Positions 37,501 through 50,866 of a stretch of DNA of 64,000 nt are shown here, one piece after another. The DNA is from Adiantum capillus-veneris (taxonomy: Eukaryota; Streptophyta; Polypodiopsida; Polypodiales; Pteridaceae): NCBI GenBank assembly GCA_014529385.2, contig CM043959.1, forward strand, positions 52,391,753 through 52,455,752. Reading direction: 5' to 3'. Position 1 is the first letter of the stretch. Every line of letters begins with the position of its first letter. Under the pieces are notes generated by a model. It made no database searches, was not told the DNA's origin, and saw only the letters and a list, made by a program, of their open reading frames with translations. The translations under genes and the position numbers were made by a program.

Positions 37501-40500
37501 TTCCGCACCTGTAGGGCTACTTGCCCTTAGATTTGGAAGAGATTTCTCACGAGAAATCTCTCCAAATCAACCTGTGCCTACTTGGCATTAGCAATTAGCT
37601 AATCCGGTACATGTGCAAGAGGCTCTTGCCTCAGCAATCGCGCATAAAACCACATAGCTGTACATAGAGATGAATAGCCCTTGAGCTGGGCATCATGATT
37701 CTGTCTTCATAAGGGGAGAGGTGCACGAGAGCAGAATCATCGTGCTAGTTAAGACAAACGAGACGGCAAGCTTTCCATTAAAGCTGTAGACATGTACCCA
37801 CTACTCCCACGCACACTGTAGTCACTTAATGAAGTCAAATCAGCCCTCCTTCCCCAAATCCATTTTGGGCCAAGTTGCCCTTGCAGACTGCTTTGGAGCC
37901 GCCAAGTGTCCACTTTGCCCTTTTGAGTTAATTTCCAGTACCCACCAACTTAGTAGTCTCGCGTGGAGCCTGAATGACTTTAATTGAGCCTAGCCACCCA
38001 TTTACCACTCGGATTTCAATGCCGATCAGCCCGACCATCTTGTGGCGACCTGGCCTTCCCTGCTCTGCGGGTGAACCTCTCGGCCATCAGCCGTTTCACA
38101 TTGACCATACAATGTCTGGCCGTTTGTGACTTCAAAAAAGAGGGTCCCAAAAATCAAATAAAAATCAAGAGAAGGAAAGCAAAAAATAAAGTTTCACAGT
38201 CTCATGACATGGGAAGCCATGGCATCAGCAAGCTCAGGTTTTGAGGCTGTCCAAGAGCCCGATCGAAGCATAACCCTCTTGATGGTTTGAGAACTTAGAA
38301 GCCCTTGAATGGTATAAGTGCTTGAGTCTGTCATTTGTCTAGTTTGCATTTATCATTATGTTGCAAACATACACGATTCTGGAAAAGCGTTGTCGATGCA
38401 CATTCAAACAACGAATGCTTGTTAACCCAGAGTTGGAGCTCTTGATAAGCATAATTGACATCCTCAACATCCCCACGTAACTGAAGCATGTGATGCTTGC
38501 CATAATCCAGAATCACACTTTGTACACACACAATGAAGCCAAACCAAGCACTATCACGATTAAGATGCATTTGGGCGACCAATGGGGGGATAACATCATA
38601 AATCATCTAGCGAAACTCCTCATGCAAAAGATGGGCATGGTTGATGTGCAACAGACCTTTCCTAGAGAGAGGCTGATCACAGTGCAATCGCCCAAAGCGC
38701 AATATCATCACAACAGGGGCATGATCGGACAACAACACGGTGTGGTCTATGCTCATCTCGCATACAAACTCATCATATTGTTACATGTTGAGGATATACC
38801 GCCAATCTAATCATGCACGATATGAAGAGTGGGTATTATGTTGAAAAGTGTACCCAAAAACATTTGGATGCAAAAGGCTCCATAAATCCAACAATCGTGT
38901 GCATGCAATAAGATATGTCCAAGCCTGCAATTCCACACTCAAGATGTGTGAATGTCTTGTGGTGTTATCAGATAAAGCGGGCGCATTGTTAAAATCACCA
39001 CAATGCAAAGCATTGGAGAGCAAGACATTGCACTCCATAAAGCAACCCGTTGCCCCGAGGCTGCATGCACATAGACACCACCAAATTCATAAATTTGGCC
39101 ATTGATTATACATTCAACCACCATCCAACGATCCGTTGGATCATTGTACACAAGAACTCATTGCAGCTCATGCCTAACCATTATCAAAACACCTGAAAAG
39201 CCTGATAAACCAGCATATGCTACCAAGTAACCTGAAGAATACAAGCATTGCACAACAAATTAACGTTGATTATGCTCTTACAAAACCATGTCTTCCTTAC
39301 ATGTATGTACACAATGCTAGGTTAATCTCCACTTATCAAGGTTACATAACCCGCCCACATTACATGAAATCCATTTAACACAACTATGCATTCAAGAGAT
39401 ATGTACAGGGGCAAAGGAAGGAAAGGACTAAGTTGCCGTGCCCATAGGCACATCAACATCAACAGGCCGCAACTCAACTACAGCATCTTGCATGCCCGCA
39501 TTAGAGGAAGTAAAGCCTGCAGGTGGTGAAGAAGCCCCATGAATCACTACATCTCTGTAAGAGTGTACCTCCTTGTTCCATGCTTCTGCAAGAGTGCGAT
39601 TGTCATTACAAGGAAGACGTTTTTGCATCGCAAACACAGCATGAGGTACATAATTACAAGACGTGAGCGTATTTAAACGGTCTTCTCGGGGATCACCCAA
39701 GGAGATCCTTCCCCCGAATCCACATTCTTTTCCTTATTCCTAGTCTTTGTGCAGATACAAGCTTTCCTTTGCTCGGAGTGTTTGGGGAAGTAGCAGATAT
39801 GACTTTGCCTTTATCCAAAAGTGGCAATGTAAAGGCCCCCCGGGCCCCTGGTCGGGGAAAGTAAAAGGAACCATCATTGAAGCTAAAAAGAATCACTAAC
39901 ACAAGGAAAGAAATTGAAGGATTTGTGGATGCATGGCGGCGAAGGTCCAAAATATTCAGCCCGCCAAGACGCTTTGGAGTGCAAAGCTTCTCCATTGCTA
40001 ACAAACGGAGGCCTTTCTTATGAGAACTGGTGCGCCACAAGTGAGATACAATAATAGACATAAGCAATGAGAGGCGGGAGTGAGGCCAGTGCAGCAATGG
40101 CAAGTAAAACTAAACATAAGCCATCATGATACTTTGCACTATATGAAGTCGAACATGCAACGGCCATGTAGACAATTTCAATAGTGCAATTTGACATTCA
40201 ATCGTTGCATGACCCAGTCGATTTGTTGCGTATTAGTAACCTGCCAACCGATAGGATATCCTAAATGCCTGACCACTACATGCGGATCGAGAATCTTGCC
40301 AGGCCACAAAAGATGATGCCAGTCACAAACAGCAAGAGGCAAGAGTTTCGATTTCCGAAGTTAACCCTAAGACCTGCTGCCAAGCCAAATGTATCCAATG
40401 CCTGCATAATTTCGCACACATCATCCTGATTATTACGAGGCATGAACAACGAATCATCAGCATAGGCCTGACCTGCAAAGTCTTTCCCATTGGGTAACTT

Positions 40501-43500
40501 CAGCCCATGAAGACGACCGAGCGAAGTCAAGTGATCCAAATACAATAAGAGAGGGTGAGTGACAATGGCATACAACAAGGCGCTAAGTGGGCAACCCTGT
40601 CTGACAGAGCATCCAAGAGGCCAAGGTTCTGTTTTCTCTCCACCAAGGAGGCCTGAACATGTACTGCTGGAATACAAGAAGTAAACGACATTGACCATCT
40701 TTGGGCCAAAGCCAAGGACCCGCATGGTAGCAACAATGAAATCCCATTGAACCGTATCAAAAGCCTTATCAATGTCTACCTGCATTACGAGAACATCCTA
40801 CTAGGTATACTTGGCATATTCCATTCCAATTAATACATTAGCCAGATTATCCAAAATCTGACGACGAGGAATAAAGCCATATTGCGCGGAATGGATACAA
40901 GCCATAAGAGGTTCCTTTATACGATTCACAATGATCTTAGCCAAGATTTTATAGATCACCGGCATAAGAGAAATTGGGCGCCAATGCGAGAACTGCTCAC
41001 AAAGCGCTTGTTTAGGCAGCAACTTCAATAAACCCTCTTTCCAAGACAATGGCAAATCTTGTTTCACCCATGCAGCGTTCATCATATATAAAGTATCTGC
41101 CTGTCTCGATCTCTAGCTGATGTGAGAATGTGCGTATCTGACCAAGAGCACATCGTATCCCGTGGATAGATGAGTGTCCATGTATCTTGGTCTGATCACA
41201 AAACCTTCCTCCATGAGTTGGACAAAAAGAGAGAAAAAATTCCACAGTGAGCCCATCCCAACCAGGCGAACGCCATCTTCCAAGAGCAAGCAAAGCTGAG
41301 TGCAATGCATTCTCTATAAAAGCCGCCTCCATGGCCAAAGCATCCCGAGGCAAGACAATTGAATGCACCGTAGATAACAAAAGTTGTCGTGCAGGAACAA
41401 AGTGAACCCAGGTTTTTTTTTTACTTTAGCGAGCCGGGGGGCCCGGCACGGTGCCCGGCCTACTCTCGCAAGGTGAAGCTTTTGTCACTGATTTCAATCT
41501 CAATTAGAGACCTTAGACCATAGTCACCCGGAACGGGAAATCGGAACGGGGAACGGGGAACGGCAATATACATGAAATGCCATTCCTTGTTTCGGATACT
41601 CACGTTTGAAACACGGAACGGGGATTCGGAACGGGAAATTGGGATCGGAACGGGGAAACGGGAACCTGAAAATGGCCATTCCCTGTTACTATGCCTTAGA
41701 CACCGCCTTGGGGATGGATACCCTGTCCAATATTTTAGGACTTGCACCCTCGTTAGTTCATCCGAGGGATCCCTGGCGGACCCCATTAGGGGCGTGACAG
41801 CGCCCAAGAGCCCCGTAGGGATCCAGATACTGCGAGACTTGGTTGCCCTTATATACCCTACCCCCTCAAGAGGGAATGAGAGCATGTGGGGCAAGTCCTC
41901 CACTCTCCTCCCTTCTCTTCCCCAAAACCTTGATCACCCCGGCGGGTTTTCGAGAGAAATTGCCATACCCAACTTGGGCGTCGGCTCGTAGGTGGAGTCC
42001 CGATCCTACGACAATTAGAGTCTCCCTCACTCTTCTTGCCCATTGATGAGGCAACCCATGTACCAGTATCATCAAGTCATTCAGTTTTAGCACATACTTT
42101 ATAAACTTTTTGCTACTAAGGAGAATTTCGTCCTTTCCCCCTTCCTTAGGCAACATCAAGATCAAGATGCATTTGAGCAACCAAAGGGGGAACAACCTCA
42201 TAGATCATCTCACGAAATACCTTGTGAAAAAGATATGCATTGTTGATATGCAACAGACGCTTCTTGGAAAGAGGCTGATCATAATGTAGTTGCCAGAAGC
42301 GCAGCAACATCACAACAAGAGCATGATCAGATAAAAGCAAAGAACAGTCGATGCTCATTTCACACATAAACTCGTCAAATTGTTGCATGCCAAGGACATA
42401 CCATCGATCTAATCTTGCACGATATGCAAAAAAAGCATTAAGTTGAAATGTATACCCCGAAACATCAAGATGCAAGAGGGTCCACAGGTCCAACATCCAT
42501 GTACATGCCACAAGATCCGTCCAAGCTTTCAATTCTATGCTTAACATGTGAGAATGTCCTGTGGTGTTATCAGATGAAGCCGGCGCATTGTTGAAATCAC
42601 CACAAAGCAACGCATTGGAAAGTCATGGATAAGAAGATATCTCACGCCACAAAATAGCTCGTTGTCCCGAGGTCGTGTGCGCATAAACACCACCAAATTC
42701 ATAAATCTGACCATTGATCGTGCATTGGACCACCATCCAACAACCCGTCGGATCATTATACACCAAAACCAGCTGCAACTCATGCCTAACCATAATGAGA
42801 ACACCCGAAAAGCCCAACGAACCAGCATATGCTATCCAGTATCCCGCAAAATACGAGCATTGCCCAGCATAATCATATTGATTATGCTCTTGCAAAATCA
42901 CAATGTCAACCTTACATGTATGTACATAGTGCCAGGTTAGTCTCCACTTATCTGGGTTACATAACCCACGCACATTATATAAAATGCATTTTACACAACT
43001 ATGCATTTAAGAGATATGTACAAATGCAAAATAAGGATGGGAATAAGTTGACGTGCCCATAAGCACATCAACATCAACAGCCCGCGACTCAACCACAGTA
43101 TTTTGCATGCCTGTCTCAGGGGCAACTAAACTTTCAGATTCTTGAAAAGTCCCATGAACAGCTGCATCCTGTAAGAGTGCACCACCTTATTCCATGCATC
43201 CGCAAGAGTACGATCATCGTTACAAGTAAGGGGTTTTTGTCTTGCAGATTTAACCTCAGGAGGTACATAATTACAAGAAGAAAGCTGTGAGCGCATCTTA
43301 ACAGTCTTCTTGGGGGTCACGCAAGGAGATCCTTCCGCCGAGTCTACATTTATCCCCCTGTTTTCGGTTTTCGAGGAAGAAAGCGACTTTCCTTTACCCA
43401 GAGGATTTGTGGAAGCAGCAGATTTAACCTTGCCTTTCTCCAAAGGTACGACACTAGGAAGTGCAGAAGCTGCAGCAGCGACAGATCTGGCATTAGGGAC

Positions 43501-44682
43501 TTCTCTCTCATTAGAGACCGCGAGCTGAGGGACAGCCGAAAGAGGGGGTTGCAAAACAGGCTCGGAACATTGAAATTGCATATGTCCAAATTTCCCACAA
43601 CGAAAGTATAAATTTGCAAATTTTCCCCATCTAAGCTTGAAAGGGCGTTTCCCAATGAGTGGGTCCCCCAAATTGACAGTGATACCCTCAGGGGTGGAAC
43701 ATTCGTGTCCCAAAGCGCACAGAAGCGATTTGTATTAGCATCGAGTTTAGGAGGACAAATCACTTTTCCCAAACAAGAGGCGAGCATAGGAAGGAAGTGC
43801 CAAGTGCATGGAAAATCAAGAATTTTCACCCATACAGGGCACTTATGACGGATTAGGCTTTGATAGTCCTTGGTAAGTGTCCACAGCGATACATGTGTCA
43901 TCTGAGTGCCAAAAAACAAGGGAGACAACTCAAGCAACATGTTACGGGCATCAGTATCTGCTAGCAAAACTTCATAGAATCCTCTAGCACCAAAGTAAAC
44001 GCCTCGAACTGCCTAGCGTTTAAGCAAGAAGTCCACCCACTGACCCACGTCTTGCGCAGTGGGCATCTTGCCTCAGAAAAACAGAATAACCGCATTCAAA
44101 GCATATTGCGCCACTAGGTCCATCAGTGCCTGAACAAGAATGAGCACTTCAGTAGCAGGTTCGTGCCCCTCCCAAGCATTTCGTGCACCTTCAAATCCTC
44201 TAGCAGACACGCTCGGATTTCACCCATTTCCGAAGTCTCAAGTGCCATCTGTTTTCTTCATTTATATGCGGTAACAAAGAGCGTTCCAGAATCTGACACA
44301 CACACACACAATCTTTTTTGGATTTTATGATTTTTGATTGCTTTAAACTCTGTACAGAAACACACAGACTATGTACGTTCAACCACAGAGGGCAAACATC
44401 GAGCAATTGAGCACTAGCGTGAAAATCCTCTGCTGAAAGAAATCTCTGCTGATTGACTGCGCAGGGGCAACTGGCCACGCTGAGATCTTTTGTGCAAGGC
44501 TGAACAGTCTCTGCAGGTTGATCACACACACAATCCGTAAGGTGAGTACCCAGCAGATAAAAGCAGGCCGCAGAGGAAGGCTGGAATCTGCGCGCAAAGC
44601 AAGGCAGCACAGGGGCTGCAGGGCGCAGGGCTGGGTAGCACGAGGAGATACAACGCTCAGGGCAAGCTTTCGCGCGCAGGGA

Positions 44683-44732
<50 letters not shown>

Positions 44733-47700
44733 TTTTTTTGTAAATTTGCTTTGATTAATTACAAGTGAGAAACCTCAAAGCGAGGAAACCCCACGAAAAG
44801 AAGGGGATACAAGAAGCGGAGCACTATGAGGCTTTGAAGGCTAAAAACAGCCAAAGTAAATCCTATAGGTATCAAGAGTGATGTCTCCAACGTCATAGGC
44901 AAAATGTAGCGCTTGACCAAGAGATAATTTGAAATAGGGAAAGGGATCAACAAAAGTGCCTTGGAACATTAAGAAGTTCCTATGGTGCCAAATGGCCCAC
45001 AGAGTCCAAAAGCTGAAGAACACCGCAAACTGAGATTGTGGTGACTGGGGCACTCCAAAAAGCCAAAAGTGTTTGTGAAAAGAGCCGGAAGGAAAACGAA
45101 GCCGAAGAGCAGTCGACACTTGCCGAATGAAGGCTCTGGAGTGACCACAACGCCACAGTAAGTGTGGCACGGTCTCCTCAGCTTCAAGGCATCTAGGACA
45201 GCGGGAAGACGCAATATGCCGAGCATGTAACACATTGCCAAACAGGTAGAGCTCCCACCAAGCAGCGCCACAAGAAAACACGTTCCTTCAAAGGCATATG
45301 ACTGCCAAATGCGAGACAATGTGTGTTGCCACCACAAGGATGACTCGGAAAGCGACCACAGCTGATTACCCTGATGCACAAACCATACATCAGACTGAAA
45401 GATGGCATAGACACTGCTAGCTGAGATGCAGTCCAATCTAGTAGTAGCCAGATTCCAGTCAGAGAAGCGAGAGTCCACATCCAAAGGAGGAATGGGTGAA
45501 TGAGCAGCAAGTATCCTTTGAATCTCCCTCCAGAGAGGAGAATAGTGAAGACTCAACCGAAAGCGGGACACTGCATCAACGAACGAAAGAACATAACCCG
45601 AGTCATCAACCACCTGATGCACCCGACAAATCCTTTTTGGGAAAGAAAATACGCTTGGCGAGGAGACTGTTGAACCAAAGTCGAAGCGAAAGCCCTGCTC
45701 CAATGCAGACTCTTTAAGCAAAGAGAGTTACCCATAGAGGATTGTCGACCATTCCAAGCCAAATGTGAAGTGACAACCTTCCAGTCAACAATTAGAGAGG
45801 CAGTAAAGGGACATCCAAGAATGTGTCCTTCAAGCTTCCCAAAAACCACGTCCCAATAAGTCGGTTTCCAATAACCAAAAGATGGGGTGACAATGTGCAT
45901 ACACAAATGTGTAACCATGAGAGCACAGGGTTGCTGCTACTCTACCAAAACTGGCAACAACATCCGAGCCAGAAGATGACGTCGCAAGTCCAAAATATTT
46001 AACCCTCCAAGCCGCTTGGGAGAACACAGCTTGTCCATGGATAGAAGCCGAAGACCCTTCAGATCACTTGCTTACACAGGAGCATCTACATGGACTTAAG
46101 GAGAGGATCTTGGATCTCTTCTTGGACAGGTTCATTGCTTGGATCTACAGACTGGAGTGGGACTTCAGTTCTTTGGACTCTCTTGAAGAGTTTGCCCGCG
46201 AGATGCGGGAGATCAAGCATCCCACGACTACATCCGGACTCACCCGGAGCTTGGCTTGGATGGTAGTGCAATTGCTCTTCTACACTCCTGATCATTTGGA
46301 TTGCTACCTTCAAAGTTTCTTACACTCACCCTCGGTAATCTTACAGCAGACTTATCCCTCGACCTAGGCAGTAGGCCACTCCCAGCTCATTCACCTTGAG
46401 AGCCACACCAAGTTGCGGTTTGGTGGCGTTGTTGGCGTGGATTCTGTTTTGGTTGACACCGGAGGATTGAAGGCAGGAGATACAAGCAAGACGGTGCAGA
46501 CACATTGGTCTGGCCTTTCCTCTTCTCAAAGATTATTCACAGCGCAGACTTCTCAGGCTGGCTTCCCTTCTTCATACAGGATGATTACGGTGCAGACAGC
46601 TTGGTTTGACCACACCTCTTCTCAGAGGCCCTTCGCAGCGCAGACTGTTGAGTCTGGCTTTCCCCTCATCTTTATCCTACCTACTGACAGGACACCATCC
46701 GGTGGTGATCCGTGCGGTCTCTCGGTGACTGGTGCAGCTTACGGTAGCTTCTACAGTGCAGACTGTTTAGACTGGCTTTCCTTGATTTGGAGGACGTTTA
46801 TGGCGCAGATTACTACATCTGGCCTTCCTAGAGTTTCACAGCTTAGCCACCTGGCCACACTGGGTTGCAAGTTCATGCATTGATAGGCTTCCAGTCATTC
46901 TCATGACGGTTCCTGGGCTTCTCCATTTTTTCCAAATGGTTTGACTACAGACACCACAGATCCTATTGGGCAGGACACTTACATGTCTATTGGCACTTCT
47001 TTTACGACAAGGAGTTGTTTTCACACTCAGTTCGGGACCTTCACGCAGTATCTTCACACTGTATCAGCTGAGTACATCAGTTTGCGACATTGCTCGTGAC
47101 ACCATGGAGATCTCTCGACAGTCGGGATACCCCAGACTGCTACTACACTCATGGAGTATTGTCCTTTAGTGGACATCGTAGCAGACATCTTCATCATTTG
47201 CCTCACATCTTCGGCTTCACACGGTTTGTTCAGCATCCGGTGCTGAGAGGGGGGTGTTAGGCTTACACCACTCTGCTGCTTCACAGGTCTAGGGCATACT
47301 TGTACGGCTAGTATGTCTCCGGGCTGGCCACCCATAGTCTAGGTTCTACCTGGTCTAGTCGCCCGAGTTTGGAGCCTGCCGCCCACTTTTGTCCAGGCGC
47401 CCACATATATTTCCATGTATCATTTTTCTGTTGGGTCATGGGGATTTTTATCAAGCCTTGCCCTACCTCCCCTTGGGCACCTATTTATGGGGGCAGGGGG
47501 GTACCCATTTCCACATCTCTCACTATCTCATCTCACAGAGATCACATCTAATTGTATTGGGTCTTCTGCTCATGGTAGTCATGGTCTTCACCATATATCT
47601 TGCGTTTGTGTCTATTGTCTCTCTCTCTCTCTCCTCTCTCACACTTCCGCACACGCGCACTCTCACATTATGGTAGTCTGGCATGTGACTTAATATACAA

Positions 47701-50700
47701 GATGCTAATTGCCACCTTACGTGAGACAACACCTCCATCCTAAGCTAGCCCAATAAGCTTGCCTATTTAGTGACTCTACTCAGCACGAAAAAGAAAACCA
47801 ACACTATGGGACGAAAACATAGTTCAGAAGCATACATAACCAATGGAGCTGTTGAGCTCTTGCAAACCTCTAAATGAACTAAACAACAGTCAATCAATAG
47901 CATAGTGAGAAATCTCAACAGACATACAAAATTACACCAAAAGAATTTCAAAGCTTTGTTGAAAAAAACCATTCAATTTCCTCGACCCCAAACACTTGGC
48001 AGTGCAGAACATGCATAAATTTAAAATATACCGCCTGAGCAAGTGAATCTGTAAGCTCATATTCGCGAGGCGTGTTTTCGATGATCGGTACAACAAGTTC
48101 ATCATGGTATCCATGACCACTAATTCCTTTAATCATCTCCATGTGAGTAATCTAGACCACAAGCATGTCTCATTCTTTTGTAACAATGTAAATCATTAAA
48201 AGCCAAGAATATGCTTGTGAATGCAAAAGCTTATCCAGTAAAATAATGCTGTACCCGAAACTCCTTTGCGGCAGGATTGATCATTGTTGCTAAACATGAT
48301 TCCATCCCATGACTATGAATAACGGCCCCTGCTTTACGCATTTTGTACGCCTGAAGACATAGACATGGGGCGAGAGACAAAAAACAAAAGAGTTCAATGT
48401 CATCCTTTTACTGAGGTTTAACAAAGCTTAACAAGTTCCTGAAGCTATATACAAGACCTCAAAGACACAAACGCAGAACCGAAACTTAGTTATGATTTGC
48501 AGCACATCGACTTTCTTACCCAATGAAACACGTTGTATCGCATTTGCAACAAGGAAAAAGCAAACATCCCCAGTATATGCATCAAATGGCTGTCCACAGA
48601 TATGGGAATGTACAATATGGTGGTAATTCTCAAGCGAAACACGTCTAAGACCTCAAAGTACTCTATGGGATTGTGTCTGAATACTACACTGTGTCCCACC
48701 ACCCCTCCTACAATATTCAGCTTAAAAACCAAGGAATTTGTCATTACATGAATGATGTGTTTCTGTCAAGCTGAAACATTTGCATCAGTCTGCCATCATC
48801 ATCTTAAAGGCTCCTCACTAAATGTTTTGATAAAAATGAATGATGCCATCGGAAGCTCAGATTTTATGCAGTGTGGTTGCCCCCATTCACGTGCATTTGA
48901 GGCAAGAAACACAACAAACATGGTAGAAGAAGGAAGAGTCAAGATTCAACAACAAATATCGTCATAAATCAAACACATACCTTCATAAACAAAGGGGCAC
49001 ATTCACTACACTTTGGTGGTCTATGTGGTGCAGGTTTAGGTGATGGGGCAGACAGAACGTTACCATCAGCATCAAGAAGGTACATATCCTCAGGTAACAT
49101 TCTTTCTTTCTGTACACCTGTTTAGCCAAGGCCAAAACAACAAAAAAACAAACAATTAAACAGCATCTCAAATTAGCAGGAACGCATAAAAGAGAAGCCC
49201 TTCATTTACACTGACAGAAAACATTTTTTAGGCCAATTTGACTTCTCATTCTCCTACATGTATACCAGTTTCCAAGAAAATTTCAGATTTAAAAAACTGC
49301 CAGGTTTTACAATTAGTGGCCTTCCTTCTGCTCAAAAACAGCAAGTTTAAGTTTCAAAAAAGTTTCTTCCTCTTGTTCTGAAAGAGGGGGAGGAACATAA
49401 AGGAAACTTCAATGCTTTTTTTTTTTTTTTTGTGGGAGGAGGGAGGAGGGGGGGTGACGTATCAGTTAATAATTTCCATTTGTTTAGGGAGCAAGAGGAG
49501 CAACCATAAGAGAAGAGACGGAAGAGAGACTCGCTTCAGATTAATTCCTAGCGCACAAGGAAAGGAAAGTGAAGGGTAAGCTGGTCCGCCAATATTTGGT
49601 CAAGTTCACGGACTGTCTAGCTCTTGATGCAAAGTGGATGGACTCTGGAGGAGGACGACTCAGCAGATTCTCCTCGGATACTAGAGCTTTACCTTGAGGT
49701 TTTGATTTAGCACCGACTATTCTAAAAATACACGATGAATTGGCGGGCTGAATCTGGTGCGATGCGTACTGCACGAGAGGGAAGCCACTCCACTCCCTTG
49801 TCACAAATTGCCTAAAATGGGATAAAGTTACTAATATCTCCATGAGATTTTAGTAATAAGGACAGGCTAACGGTATTTTGTTGAATGACTTTATGAAAAG
49901 CTGTTCATTGATATAGAAATTCCTAAATGGATTTGTTACCTGTGCTTTTCATGTGTGTATTGTTCGAGTACGTGTCAAAAAGATGAATGACTGTTGCCTT
50001 TTATCTCTTTCACCTAATGGGTGATGTGTGTGTGAGAGTAATGAGATTTAGTAGATCAAGACATCCGTGAAAAGATCAACGCCGTTTGGATGTGATTGTT
50101 AAATAATTTATAATGATCATGATTCTCATCTACGATCTTGAGGGGGATATTGATGTGAATGTTCAGTGACTGTTGTCTTTGTGCCCGTTATGGATGTCTA
50201 TAGTCTAGTGCATGGGTACAAAGAGTCAGTGTGTCACCAGGTGGTGATATTTTTGTAGTTGCTTTCTCTATTTTTATATATAGATATATCTTTATCTTCT
50301 TCTTTTGCTACTGTTGTTTTCCCCCAATTTTCTTGGATTAAGCTTGAACCATTGCATGGCCAAAGCAAACCCCCTTTGGGACATTGGACTAATGGTTTGT
50401 CTGAGCCTTAGAATTAGCATTGAAGAATAAAATGGCAATGGATCAGGACCGTGTGCTTGGCCACTAGAAAAGGTGCAAGACAAAGTGCCTGGCCGGAAAT
50501 GAATGTGCAATTCTGTGAGTGAAGACTAATTGGAAGTCACTGTATCTGAGCCACATTGCATTTTTAGATGCAGCCAGTGTCAAAAGATGGTCAGAAGACC
50601 CGAGGGAATGCAATGAAAGTGATCCCTAAAATTTAGGGAGTTACTATTTTTCGACCTTGAAATGTGTTCGCGTCATTAGCTCCGGAATGACAAAAGGAAC

Positions 50701-50816
50701 ATTTTATTACTCTGCCGCTAAGTCAACTGAGGACCGGTTGAGATATTTTTAGACCGGTAGGTACAAAGCAGGAAAACCATGCATGCGTGCCACTTGGCAC
50801 ATTTCTGGCAACTTTC

Positions 50817-50866
<50 letters not shown>

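Larger units (their letters stand above)
16512..38209 (-). mobile_element. Outer Ty3/Gypsy element (minus strand), host of nested insertions
   Basis: Two direct 1.14-kb LTRs (37063-38209 upstream, 16512-17650 downstream) bracket gag, integrase and chromodomain fragments on the minus strand (34403-37062) and a short 3' leader with a polypurine tract (17651-17753). RT and RNase H are deleted. The interior is split by a complete second element flanked by ACATG. No matching 5-bp duplication flanks the outer pair (TGTTT versus TGGGA), so an LTR-LTR rearrangement or end erosion is possible. Confidence 0.75.
46061..47667 (+). mobile_element. 3' part of an LTR retrotransposon (probably Copia-like), with 3' LTR
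   Basis: A plus-strand region with a minisatellite and weak Copia-tail wording (SAEYISLRH, and [14 protein letters not shown] near 47170-47205). It ends in a polypurine tract GAGAGGGGGG (47245-47254) and an LTR-like block. The 5' half is missing. Confidence 0.45.

Noticed and set aside
41572-42046. Open frames of 60-139 residues on both strands
   Set aside because: A by-product of GGAACGGG repeats and GC-rich sequence; no family resemblance.
44200-44730. 176-residue minus-strand frame starting with a Cys-Val run
   Set aside because: The start is translated (CA)n microsatellite and the rest shows no domain.
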